Shown here: in pieces, positions 39,511-51,660 of the stretch
Layout: every line of letters starts with the position of its first letter
Position numbering within the stretch: position 1 is the stretch's first letter
Assembly (NCBI GenBank): GCA_019925795.1
Contig: CM034305.1
Location: 90,928,433 to 90,992,432, forward strand
Direction: 5' to 3'
Length of the DNA: 64,000 nucleotides
Source: Dendrobium chrysotoxum
Lineage: Eukaryota > Streptophyta > Magnoliopsida > Asparagales > Orchidaceae
Program-made: the position numbers and the translations under genes
The notes under the pieces: model-generated
Databases searched by the model: none
The model's input: only the letters and a program-made list of their open reading frames with translations
What the model was told of the DNA's origin: nothing

Positions 39511-41630
39511 TATGTTGATATATGAAAACCATATCACAGCAATCACTATTAATAATGCTAATCATTTCAAAGCCACTCCAACTAGTAGGGATCACCGTAT
39601 CATAACAATCAATAAATTTGTCCACAATATAGCACATTCTATCCTAGAATCTTCTCAACCATCTACTCATAGCCAAGCAGCAGTGCTAGCTTTTTATCAT
39701 TAACAAACTCTAATGTGTAATGCTTAGTCTTTTTTTTTTCCACATATAATAGGGTATTGTATCCAAGTCCCTTGCATAATGAAATGAATATTGCATACTC
39801 TACTCAAAGCTTCTCTTTTCTTCTCTATTTCATTCTTCTTCCATAATCCAAATAATGTATTTATTATGGTATAAGAGCCCTCTAACCTATGGTAACATTC
39901 AAATTCCACGAGCATATAGTACTATGTTCTTGATCATGATTAATTTTGATACTTTAGCATTGACATGAGTACACCATCATTCAAGATGGGAGACATACCT
40001 ATGCATCCTCAAGTCAAACTTTTAAAGTCAAACATAAAAAATATCATTAACCACTGAGAATTATCCCACTTGGAGATCTCTCGTGCTCAAATTTCATTAG
40101 AAAATGGATTCAACAGCTATCTTTATGGATCTATTTCTCATTTACCCGAGCAACTACTAAGTGAAGATGGTTCTATCACCCTTAATATGACATATAATAC
40201 ATGGTTCCTTATAGATCAAACCTTTACTGCTATTTTATTCCATATTATTCCATCATGCCTTCTACTATATGTTCTTTCCTTGGACGGTTATGATGAAATT
40301 CAGACTACGATTGAACGTTGACTATAATCCACCAATTGATCTCTTATTATCCAGTTGAAGAATGGCACCTCACCTCTCTATGAAATATCAAGCAATGACC
40401 CAATATCTTTCCACTATTAAGGTCAAAGTATATGATTTTACAACAATTGCCACACCCCAAAATCTAAAAGATATCATTTACAATACATTAAATACTACCA
40501 TCAACTCACTAAGCTTTCAAAATTGCTATTCAAACCAATCTGCAATCTCTTAGCCTTGATGTCTCTACTCATTGTTGTGTTATGAAGAGACCAATCTTGC
40601 AACTAAAACATCCTATGAACTTGAGCCACTTCAACTTATGCAATGCTAATTATTCTCATGGCTACTCAAGGTAGAGGCAAAGGTCGTAATTGCTCAAACA
40701 ACTCCAACTAGATTACATGCCAAGGAAGTTTAAACACCTTCAAGCCAAGAAGATGTTTCACATCTATTCAACATAACAGTAAGTAGCTAATGTCCCAGAT
40801 AACTATCAAATTTGAATAAAGATACCACTCAGTTGTAAAATGATGGTATCATGAAGATCATGCATGTAATAGTGAAGCGTCTTCACGTCATACCCTCTTT
40901 ACTGGTTTGCACACAAATTCCAATGAATGGTATTTGGACATTAGTCCTCACGTAACCTCTAACTCAACTTACATTCAAAAACCCAACCTTATTATGGACC
41001 TCAACAAGTTATTGTTGGAAATAGTCACTCCTTATCAATCTCTATAATTAGCCAAGGCATTATTCCTATCCCAAGCAGTAAGCTTCTTCTTTTAAACAAC
41101 CTTTATATACCTACTATGTCATACAGTTTACTCTCTATTTAAAAGCTTACTAATGATAACTAGTATTTTATATCTTTTATTGTCAATGGTTAAAATATCA
41201 AAGATTTGAAGACTAATCAACTTCTCCTTAAATAGCCATGTCTTGAAGGTCTATATCCAATAAAAAACTTCATTCTAACAAATCTTTGTGCATCGCCATA
41301 ACCTTGATTTCTCTACAATTGATTATTGACTTATGACACTATCATGTTGATTAATCTTCTACTTAATACTTCTAACACTTATTTATAGAAATTCTCATGT
41401 AACCTTATAAGAACTATTAAAGGTCTAAATGTCACAAATTCCTTTTAAAACCATCCAGTTCTCATACATATAACATCATTGAACTTATACATTTATTTTT
41501 ATGGGTTCCTTCCCCAACTATATACTTCAAATGATTATAAATATTATGTCACTCTGCTCAAAGCTTATCTTGTCTTCTTTATTTTATTCTTCTTCTACAC
41601 TCCAAATATTGTATTCATTAATTTATGCCA
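39511..41630 (+). mobile_element. Ty1/copia element 3, gag-bearing deletion derivative
   Basis: The 5' LTR is about 39511-39864 (TGTTGATATATGAAAACC start), followed by TGGTATAAGAGCCC (39867-39880), a one-base variant of the Met primer site. Gag is readable at 40060-40560 (NGFNSYLYGSISHLPEQL, FLIDQTFTAILFHIIPSCLL; then MTQYLSTIKVKVYDFTTIAT). The protease start is at 40930-40965 (WYLDISPHVTSN, catalytic DSG lost) and LLLLNNLYIPTMSYSLLSI follows at 41090. From about 41540 the sequence returns to the LTR end (CTGCTCAAAGCTTATCTTG; compare 39800). Integrase, RT and RNase H are absent, so it has a large internal deletion. Confidence 0.78.
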
Positions 41631-42098
41631 TGTTTATTCTTTAAGCTCAAACTGTTCAACTATTCAATATCATCCTTCTTACAAATTTAAAATCTTTAAA
41701 GAAACATAAAATATATCTTTAAGTATTTTTTGATATATTAAAATGGTTCAAAATGGCCTAAAATGGGCACCATTCTATTTATTTACCATAATCATATTTT
41801 GCATCATATCTTTGAAAAATCTTCTATAGCTTTATTTTGGATGACATTACATTCAATTTTAATAATGGCATTTGATTAACATCCAAACATACATAATAAT
41901 AAAACTTTTAAAAATTATAGAGTTCTTAATTATTTCATTTGTACACCAATCATAACCAAATAAGATTAATTGACTGTGGTGGTTGATCTTAACAAAAGAT
42001 GAAATGAAAGGCTATATTTCTTAGTGAAGAATGTTGCGTTAAATGTCACTTTGGGCTTAATTGATTACAAGCATTTTATATATTTGAGTATTGTAAAT
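41631..42098. other. Intergenic sequence
   Basis: AT-rich sequence between a copia remnant and a CACTA end; nothing recognised. Confidence 0.5.
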
Positions 42099-42255
42099 CA
42101 CTATAGGAAAATCGTTCATTACCGGCGGATTTTTCTGACGGAAATAGGTGATTTTCTGGCAGAAATACATTGTTCCGGTGGTTTTTTTTTCCGCCGGTAT
42201 TAGCTGGGTAGGAAACTGAAACCGGCGGTTTATCTCCGACAGTAATATTTTTTCA
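42099..42255 (+). mobile_element. CACTA (En/Spm-type) left terminus
   Basis: It begins CACTATAGGAAAATCG, the characteristic CACTA terminal repeat. Sub-terminal inverted and direct copies of CCGGCGG and TCTGACGG-like motifs follow (42121-42245), as in transposase-binding ends. No transposase and no matching TAGTG end were found nearby, so only one end is preserved. Confidence 0.65.
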
Positions 42256-42629
42256 ATTTGGCTGATTTTTAAATTCCTCAAGCATAAATATCCATTTTTT
42301 CCAACATAATCTCAGCATTCCTTTTTACTACAAGTTATATTAAGGTGCCCTCATTTTGTAACACAAATGATCCATATGAGACATGAATTCAAATTCCACC
42401 CTAGTCATTATATCCCAACATTTCATATAAAGAATCGACCATGAATATAAATTATAAATAATACCAAGAAAAAATGCTAATTTTGCTTATAAAGGAGTTT
42501 TCTTGCTGTGAATTTGCTACATGCTCAGAGATATCCTCTTTTTTTTTCTTAATTAATGGCTTGCCAATAATTAATAGTAATAACAAAAGATGAATTCTGA
42601 TGAAAGTATTTCATGGTACTTAAGCCTCT

Positions 42630-42950
42630 TTGAGGGTAAGTTTGGGACAGTTATAGTTTTTATAAAGATGGTTGTAAAGTTGTTGTAGAGAAAGGGACAG
42701 CTTTCTTACTGCTTTCTAAAGCAGCTTTTTATTATCAAATTTTTGTTAATTAAAAAATTTTTGTACTAAAAAGCTGTTTTAGAAAGTAGTAAGAAAGATG
42801 TCCCAAACAAAGCATAAAGTTACAGTAAAAAGCAAATTCCTAGTACAAAATTTATTGAGGATAGTAAAAAATCAGTGGCCAAACAAAAAATATGATTACA
42901 ACCCAAAAAGCAAAACTGTAAGAAAGCTGTCACAAATGAAGCCCGACATA
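42630..42950. mobile_element. Nested palindromic MITE (GGGACAGCTTTCTTACT family)
   Basis: The core 42694-42804 is a long inverted repeat: GGGACAGCTTTCTTACTGCT faces the complement of AGTAGTAAGAAAGATGTCCC, with a short AT loop. A second, outer pair is visible as GTTTGGGACAG near 42651 and GCTGTCACAAATGAAGCC near 42930. A diverged relative lies at 45366-45475. Non-coding. Confidence 0.65.
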
Positions 42951-43089
42951 ACCGATCAGAAACAGACATTGCGCATTGAATGCATGTGATCTTCACTTAA
43001 AAAACTCCAACTTTCTTGCAGCACCAATGATACATCACCAAATAGCCTTGGTCTCGCACGAATCTCGAGGCATATTTTAGTTGACAACT

Positions 43090-44515
43090 TACAAAATTAA
43101 ATTTGAGACCATCCAAATTCCAATTTCAGCAAACTTATAGTCAAACTGAACGTCTGAAAGGGACGAACCCAACGACACAAAAATCGGTCCAATCCGAGCA
43201 TAAATAGGTCCAAATCAGGGGGCCGAAGAATATTTGGGAGGTTCAAAGTACAAATTGGATGAGCAAATGATATCAAAATATAGCATGCTTATAGTCAAAT
43301 CGAGTGGCTCAACGAGACAAAACAAACGAGCCTAAGAACGCTTAATTCTGACATCATTTGGGCACATAAATGCTTAACAAACACTCTATAATCGAGGGGA
43401 TCAATACGGGTCGTCAATTGGAGCACACCAAATTTTCCCCAGATCTTCTTCATATTTACGGGCATGCTACACTAAAAAATCTATAAATAGACCCCTACTT
43501 CTCACATGAAGAGGAGGCTTGGACTCTTGGAGGAGTCAGAGCCTTTGGCTAGAGATTAAGGAGAGCTCTGAGGCTTCAAGATCCTTGAGTTCTACCCAAG
43601 CACCATCATCGACAAACTTTCGTCGACCACAACCAGACCACCACGCGGGTGCCGACGGTCACTCCAACTACCATCGCCGGCCGACTAAAGTCCCTCCGAC
43701 CACCGTCACCGCCCAACCACATTCCCACCAACCACTGTCGCCCGCCAACCATGGTCCCACTGACCACCGTCGTCTGTCGACCACGATCCCTCCAATTACT
43801 ATCATCCGTCGATTATGATCACACCGACAACCGTCGCCACCCAACCATGGTCTCTCCAACCACCATCATCCACCGATTACGGTCCAACAACCATCGTTGG
43901 CCACCGACTACAATTCCTCCAACCACCGTCGCCCGCCGACTACGGTCCCTCTGACCACCGTTGCCCTCCAACAATGGTTCTCAACCATCATCGCCTACTG
44001 ACTATGGTCCTTTCGACCTTTGTCACCCGCCGACTATGATCCTTTCGACCTTCGTTGCCCGCCGACTATGGTCCCTCCGACCACCGTCGCCTGATGAACA
44101 TTCTTTCGACCTCTGTTGCCCGCCGGCTACTATTCCTCTAATCATTGTCGCCCAACTACGATTCTACCCACCAAACAAAAAGACCAACACTCTCTTAAGA
44201 ACAACTCTCATATCATTATATTCTTCCAACTCCAATCATGTAATGTGCTCTATACGATATATATTTGGTACATCGAGTCAAGGCCTTTCTCCAAGGAAGG
44301 GCCTCATTTGTAATCAACAATAAACACTGGTAGAATTATTTTAACTGGGCCAGATCCCGTAGTTTTTCCCCTTTTCAGGGGTTTTCACATAAAAATTTCA
44401 GTGTTTCTTATGACTCTTGCATCACTCTGTCTCTCTCTTATCTATCTGTGTCTTGGATTTTCCTGCAAAATTAAGATATTAAGCTCTTTAGCTCTCTATT
44501 GCCGCGAACGTTCCA
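43090..44515 (+). repeat. Probable solo LTR with an internal roughly 30-bp minisatellite
   Basis: The LTR signals are a TATA box TATAAATA (43482-43489) and, near 44340-44400, the GGGCCAGATCCCGTAG and CAGGGGTTTTCACATAAAA stretch typical of the R/U5 of plant gypsy LTRs. Between 43600 and 44160 lies an array of about 18 diverged units built on GACCACCGTCGCCCGCCGAC. All six frames are open for long stretches, giving Pro/Thr/Arg-rich readings that look like genes but follow from the repeat. The edges are not certain and a clean target duplication was not found. No internal region adjoins it. Confidence 0.5.
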
Positions 44516-45365
44516 TAACGCAACAACCATAAATAAATTTCTAAGTTCTGACAAAATTCAGAGAGTTTTTTTTGTCAACTGTGCTCATTTTAAAACAAAT
44601 TATTCAGCTCTATTAATCACATTATAAAACTCTATTGTATAAAGATGATCGATATGAACAGTTGCAAGATTTTTCCTGTCTGGTATCTACCATCAAACTT
44701 TATCCACTCTTCCCGAATCCCAGACCAAAAACAAGCCAAAAGATAGTTCAAAGAAAAAAGAAAGGCCAATCACATGATTCTATGTATTTTCAGTAAAACA
44801 AAATGCCAATCTTCTTCGAAATTAGTAGCCACTTTGCAGCGATATGTTCCACCTTGGATCACACGCTACAATATTTGCTGCTAGCTGGAACTTTCCTCAT
44901 GCTTTTCCTTGCTCCTTTCCTTCACCCTTCGACCATAGATCAAATGTAATAAAGTATATTTCGACAGTACAGAAAGCTTAAACTAAGTCATCCTAGCAAA
45001 TTATGTGCTTCGTGTTCATAATCTCCTTCGAGTTTTGCCAAAGTAAACCACAAAGATAGTCACGTGTTGAGGCATTGTTGTTCCCAATTGGCCTGTCGAG
45101 GGCAGAAATATATGGTTTCTCGCTCTTAGAATATTTAAGTAACGGTTCATTCCCTTTGTGCTCTTAGAATATTTAAGAAACGTTCAGTACTGTCCTAGCA
45201 AAAGGATTAATGACCAAGAAGAGCTAGGCTGATAAGAAGAGCTTTGATTCTAATCCAAACAGATTATATATGTTTTAATGATATTAATGAAAGAAAACAT
45301 TAATTGCCAACCAAAATATAGGATCATTTGTCAATCACTTGCTGATTATTGATTTTCAGTGAGGT
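44516..45365. other. Intergenic sequence
   Basis: Nothing coding recognised. A short direct repeat of about 50 bp (CTCTTAGAATATTTAAG at 45122 and 45170) is present. Confidence 0.5.
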
Positions 45366-45475
45366 TTCGTTTGGGATAGCTTTCTTACTACTTCTTAAAA
45401 TAATTTTTTTTTATAAAATTAAAAAAAATTTGTACTAAAAATTACTTTAAAAAGTAATAAAAAAATTGAAATATC
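45366..45475. mobile_element. Diverged copy of the GGGACAGCTTTCTTACT MITE
   Basis: TTGGGATAGCTTTCTTACTA and, inverted, TTTAAAAAGTAATAAAAAAA match the core of the MITE at 42694-42804. Confidence 0.55.
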
Positions 45476-45786
45476 ATATAGTTATTTTGATATGTGCCCA
45501 ACGGCTCATTTGATTGCTTCTATTATCAAATTCTTGATATTTTATAGGATGGTCTATCACTTTCTATTAAGCGTTAGATATTTTAGCTCTAAATTTGGTT
45601 TCTAGATCAATCTACCACCTGTGATAGCCATTCTTTTGGTGCTATCAACTCAAGTCAGTAGGATCATCCAGGTGACGACAATAGAGAGTGCTAGCAGAAC
45701 CTGATACTTGTTTGCTACACGCCTAACACGTATTCCTTTATAGATAGCATTAATGATGTCAATCATGTCATAAACATGTCTTTTCA

Positions 45787-45905
45787 AATCATATAGACCT
45801 GAGATCGGGTTTGCGGCTGAGTGATCGACGGAACACATTCCTCCCATCTCACCCAGGCTCGAATCCCCTAACTGTCCCAAAAAAATAAAATAATCATATA
45901 GACCT
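45787..45905 (+). mobile_element. Short tRNA-derived SINE with perfect 14-bp target duplication
   Basis: AATCATATAGACCT stands at 45787-45800 and 45892-45905. The 91-bp body (45801-45891) contains CAGGCTCGAATCCCCTAA, close to a pol III B box (GGTTCGAATCC), and ends in an A-rich tail CCCAAAAAAATAAAAT. No good A box is seen, so the copy is probably 5'-truncated. Confidence 0.8.
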
Positions 45906-47728
45906 CAATGAATGCAAATACAGAAAAAAAATACAAGTCATGTTTTAAAGAAGGCTAATAATACACATGGAATAATAGAACTTTCACAAAATTATTTTTC
46001 ATTCTAAATAAAAATAAATCATAATCTTTTGCTATTTATGAGAATTCTTGCATCCTTGTCTATGAAAAATAAAAATAATTTCATGACTTGCATGGATGTA
46101 TAGCGGTGGGCTGCTAGTAGGAAGAGGTTTAATAACGAGACACTTGATAGCAGATTTTCTACAAAGAGGAGCAAATTTGGGTCTGAAGATTCCAGGAGGG
46201 GTGAGCCGTCGGTTTCAATTCATATTTATAAGATTTGTTCTCATACATCCCTTTTTTTACATCTCAAAAAATAGCCAGCCCAATAAGTTATGATATGTAG
46301 ATTTTATGTATGAAATTTTATCTTTACAAATTCATCAAAACCTCATAGATCTTGGGCACCTATAGTTATACATATTCCATAGAGCTGATCAGTGCAGATT
46401 TACCAATGCCCCTCTCCCATTAGTATGATAAAACTAGACCCTTAAAAATTCAATTACTTACTCAAGATAGAGAATAAAGAATTATATACCATAATTAGCA
46501 TGTTCCTAATCTGTCATGAACCAATGCTTCAATTATATGATAATATTTTGTGTTAAGTCTTAAAATATTATCTGATTATTCGTATGTGACCAATTCAATC
46601 TATTGATATCAAATGGTCCGCCACGGAAAAAATTAGATCAAATCTATACAAACGAGTGACTAAATTGGACAGATGTGATACTCATTGACTGAATTGGCCA
46701 CACATAGAATCTCGAGACTATTTTGAAATTTATTTGATAAACTCCTTCATTCATTTCATCATTATTAGCCTTCTCACTCAAACCTAAAATTGAAACAAAA
46801 AAAACCCTAATCTGGCGTGTCTGATTTTAAGCCAAATATAATCAAGTTATAATATCTGCTTTTCATTTGTAGCTTTACTGTTATTTTAATGTGCCTCCAC
46901 AAATGGACGAGTAAGACAACTTTGCTTTCTTGACAAGAGTTGGCTTCGCCATTAAAAAAATAAGATGAATTGGATCAAAAAGCCGGTGGGAGATTTCTGT
47001 CAGTGGGAATATCTTGTGCTTAGCTCACATCATTAGGCTCGGGATAAGAGAATAAGAGCAGTCTGTATCTTCTTTAATTATATCTTTGACTATGCTGGTC
47101 TATCAATGCACAAAGCTCCAGCAAGTGATATATATGCTGGAATCTTTTTGGGATTAATGGCTATATAAAAGGAGCAAACTAGAGATAACTAGCATCTCTT
47201 TAAATGTCTGCTGCACATGGCAGACAAGGCATGCCTTCTCTGAATATCTGAAGCTCTTCATTAGCATAATTATAGATGATAGATTATCTGATCAAAACTG
47301 TTTTGCTTTATTAGATTCAAATTTGTTCTTGGATAATACCAATCTTACTAATAGGTTCTTAAAGAGTTAGAGCTAGATAAGTGAAAAAAACTAGTAAGTA
47401 TGGAAAAGTTAGTAGAAAGCTCTAATAACTTTATAAGTCAATCCCACAATATGCACGCAAAATGAAGTCCAAAATACACGTATTCAAAACTTATTTATAG
47501 GGTTCAAAGGGTTAAACGTAAGGCTAGAACTAGAATAAATAAAAATAGAACATAATTTGTCCAATACTGATTGACAAATACACGTAAACTAGCTAGATTA
47601 TATACATGGGGGCGGGGTTCCTATTAATAGAGTGGTTGACATAGGCTTATGAGATATGTGTTGCATGTAGCTTGATTAGGACGAATGTCTGTGATAAGTG
47701 AGTGGCTTTAATTATGGGTTGCTGTTGC
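45906..47728. other. Intergenic sequence
   Basis: No gene, RNA or transposon end recognised on either strand; only short, unconvincing open frames. Confidence 0.5.
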
Positions 47729-49982
47729 GGGGGAGCAGGTTCTATTAGGACAAGCTCCCATCAGGGCAAAGACATGTTTGTGTGAGTTCTTTGGAGGAGC
47801 TCATTGAGGATGATTTCTCCCTGGTTGTTCTTGTCATGCCTCAAGATCTAAAGTGAAAGAATTTTTTTCTCTCTTTATTATTTTTTCATTAAACAACTAA
47901 TGATCAATTATTTATAACCAGATCAATTTAACATCCATAGCTGATTAATTGCATTAAGGAAAACAAATAACAACTAGAAAATATCATTACATTTCTACAA
48001 TCAATATCTATATTCTACAGTCATTATTCAAAACAATACGTACAATTACTTCCTAACCTCATGCTGCAGAGCCCTTACATTTACCTGAAATCATATAAAG
48101 TCATGTGATGAGCAGAAAAGTCTAGCAAATAACTAAAATTGATGCAAAAAAGAAGAAATAGTATGTTGTAAATCATATAAAAAAAATCTATGAATCAATA
48201 TATGTTATCTGTATCGATCACCTGCATCAATCAATCAATCATTCTATCATACATCACATCTCATTCTATCAATCAATCTATCTTTATCATTCAATTATTT
48301 TCATTCAGTCATATCGTTCAATCATTCTCGTCACTCTATCAGTTATACAGTTATATAGTAGTATCAGTATTTATATTTAGTAATAGTAAGCAATAACAAA
48401 AATCAGCATCATAAGGTAAATGTCTATACAATAATAATAATAATAATAATACTCAGAGTAAGTAATCAATAATTAGTAATTAGTAATCAGTAATCAGTAT
48501 CCTATCAGATATTTAGATGAGAGTATCTTGTATCTTGCTCCTGCTTTTATGACTTCCGGTCAGTCACCTCTTATGACTCCCAATTAATGTACATACTCCT
48601 TATAACTCCCCTTCAGTGAATCAATGATAGTTGCCCTAACTCCTTATAACTTCTAATCAGCATCCATCTCCTTATGACTCTCAATCATTAGTCAGTATCA
48701 ATATGATTAGAATCATCCACATGATAAATAAGATTCTAGAGGTGATCCCTATAAGTTTAAGTGGTGTCTCTCGTCATGTAGTATTTTGTCTCATATAGGG
48801 TTCAAGAGGTGACTCTCATGATGTAGCACTTTGTCTTATATGACACTTAATTCCTTTTTTTTGGCTAGTATATGTCTTTGTCATCACTAAAAATATTTCA
48901 GTATGAGGGAGCATGCTCTATTAGGACGAGCTTCCGTCAAGGCAAAGACATGTTTTGGTGAGTTCTTTGGAGGACCTCATTGAGGATTTAACATCTATAG
49001 CTGATTAATTGCATTAAGGAAAATAAATAAGAACAAGAAAATGTCATTATATTTCTACAATCAATATCTACATTCTACAGTCATTATTCAAAACAATATG
49101 TACAATTATTGCCTAGCCTCATGCTGCAGGGCCCTTACCTTTACCTGAAATCATGTAAAGCCATGTGATGAGCAGAAAAGCCTAGCAAATAACTAAAATC
49201 TTACAACTAAAATTGATGCAAAAAAAAGAAGAAACAATATGTTGTAAATCATATAAAAAAATCTATGAATCAATATATGTTATTTGTATCGATCACCTGC
49301 ATTAATCAATCAATCATTCTATCACACATCACATCTCTTCTTTATCATTCAATTAGTTCATTCAATCATATCATTCAATCATTCTCATCAGTATATCAAT
49401 TAAACAATTATATAGTAGTATCAGTATTCATACTTAGTAATAGTAAGCAATAACAAAAATCAACATCCATAAGGACAATGTCTGTACAATATCAATAATA
49501 ATCATTAGTATCAAAAATCCATATTATTAAGTAATCAATAATTAGTAATTAGTAATTATTAATCAGCAATCATTATCCTATTAGATATTTAGATGAGGGT
49601 ATTTTGTATCTTGCTCCTGCTCTTATCACTTCTGATCAGTCGCCTCTTATAACTCCCAATTAGTGTACATACTCCTTATAAATCCCTTTCAGTGAATCAT
49701 TGATATTTTCCCTAACTCCTTATAACTTCTAATCAGTCTTTAGTTCCTTATGACTCTCAATCAGTAATCAGTATCAATATCAGAATCATCGACCATCTGG
49801 CAAATAAGATTCTAGAGGTGATCCCTACAAGTTTAAGTGGTGTCTCCCGTCATATAGTATTTTGTCCCCTATAGGGTTCAAGAGGTGACTCTCATGACGT
49901 AGCACTTTATCTTGTATGACACTTAGTTTCTATTTTTTTAGCTAGTATATGTCTTTGTCATCACTAAAAATATTTCAGTATC
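47729..49982 (-). repeat. Tandem duplication (about 1.1 kb units) of a Tekay/Del-like LTR
   Basis: Unit 1 is 47729-48904 and unit 2 is 48905-49982. Both open with GGGAGCA..CTATTAGGAC and AAAGACATGTTT..GAGTTCTTTGG. Both then run through the same LTR-like body (CATAGCTGATTAATTGC; ACCTGAAATCAT; repeated CTTATGACTCCC phrases) to TCACTAAAAATATTTCAGTA. Unit 2 lacks about 100 bp (47815-47923), where unit 1 has the LTR end TGTCATGCCTCAAG. The CTCCTTATAACTCCC phrases and overall order match the LTRs of the minus-strand element at 54-62 kb, so these are decayed relatives in the same orientation. Confidence 0.7.
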
Positions 49983-50039
49983 AAGTTTAGATATTAAGTT
50001 TAGACATCTTCCCTTTCGGGTCCATTTACCTGATTAATA

Positions 50040-51660
50040 AATAAATCTCAAATACATAATAAATCCTTCAAAATAAAATAAATCTATAATAAACATATTT
50101 AAATCAATCAATAATACAGCTCTGGTTACAATCTAATTCTTTCACTAAACCTTGCTTTGATGGCACTCTTTTTGTCACGCCTTGAAATTTAGAGTGGAAG
50201 AATTTTATCTATTTTCCTTTTATTCATTTATCATTCTCATAATTTAATTAACAATCAATATTTATTTATAACATGTTCATGACCAACTAGAGCTTACTAA
50301 TTGCATCCAGAAAAATATAAATAAATATAAACAGCGGAACATAAAATTTTATTACTATAATCAATATTTACATTCTATTATAAGATCAAAAATTTTAAAA
50401 TAATATATACAATAATCACTACATACAACAAAAGAATATATATAAATCAGAGAACATAAAATAAAATCAAAACTATCATTACTGCTAAGCCTCAATCTGC
50501 ATGTTCCTTACCTTTACTTAAAATCATATAAAACCACGTAATGATAACAAGTAAGCAAAACTTACCACTACATTCAATACAAGGAAAAATAATTAATATG
50601 CATGCTCCAGTATCATTCTATATCAATTAACAATCAATAGTCTATCTGTATAATCAATAAAAATTTATAAAATCCTTATCAATTAATAGTAAAACTAATA
50701 TGATCAGGAAAGCAAAAAGGGATCCATCAAACTATAAGAAAATTGATAAAAAGGATGATCAATCAATGAGCATACTATGTTAAATTATATCAGTATCAAT
50801 ACTAATTGTATCAATATGATTTCAATTATATCTATCAATCAGTTCAATACTTCTATTTATTAATTATTTTAATACATTATCATGTCAATACAATCATGAA
50901 TGTAATTATGAAGAGCCAAATATGACATTCAACTTTAATATGGTATTTTTATCTTTCCATCCCAATCATCGCTCAGTTGGCCATCAATATTTAATTTAAC
51001 CCCAACAATCGACTAGTTGGTTATCGGTCACTATTTTACCATCATTAATTATTCATTATCTTAAGTAGATTTATAGGTGGATTTTAATAATCATTTAAGA
51101 GCCACCATTCTCTATCCGTCGGTGTTATTTAGTTAATCATTTACATGCTACACCTAGGATTATATCATGAATTTTTTTTGAAAAGGAAACCTGTCAGGCC
51201 ACTCTCTTATACAAGTTATTATATTTTAAGAGTCAACCCATATTAGTTATAGTATTAACAGCCAGCCTTCCTTACTTACATACAAATATCATATTTTCTT
51301 ATATTAATTGTATCAGTTGTTCTTTAATGTATGAAATGTAACATAAGTGCATGAATCTATAAAATACAAGAAAATTTGTATACTAGCCAATAGCTTCATA
51401 AAATTATAACTTCCATTTACCTAGTGAAAATCAATAATGTTATAGCCAAAATACTTATAAAAGCTATATCTATTGTATATAAAATGATTTTCATATCTAT
51501 CATATTTTAGTCCTCTCTCTTTCTCTCTCTCCCCCTTCCCCCTTGATTGGGAAATGGCTAAAAGATATAAAGGAGGTAAATGAATGAAATAAGTTTTAAA
51601 AAGTAAATCTAGGAGTATAAGCATAATGCCTTAATTTTGAGGATCTCATTATAAAATTTG
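50040..51660 (-). repeat. Diverged Tekay/Del-like 5' LTR with leader
   Basis: On the minus strand the LTR runs from about 51660 down to 50173, ending GGCGTGACA. Beyond it (50172-50040) lies a leader with GTGCCATCAAAGCAAGG in place of the GTGGTATCAGAATAAT site of element C, and an ATTAGATTGTAACCAGAGCT stretch that matches its leader. The body aligns with units at 47.9 and 49.0 kb (ACCTTTACTTAAAATCATAT). The outer end near 51640 has AAGCATAATGCCTTAATTTTG, matching GGCATAATGTGCCTTACC of element C. The rest of the element is gone. Confidence 0.55.

Noticed and set aside
43519..44323. Overlapping Pro/Thr/Arg-rich ORFs as candidate protein genes
   Set aside because: They follow a degenerate minisatellite inside an LTR-like sequence and are open in several frames at once.
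48190..49453. Two similar ORFs starting MNQYMLxVSITCINQS
   Set aside because: They are the same frame in two copies of a tandem LTR-like repeat; similarity comes from duplication, not from coding constraint.
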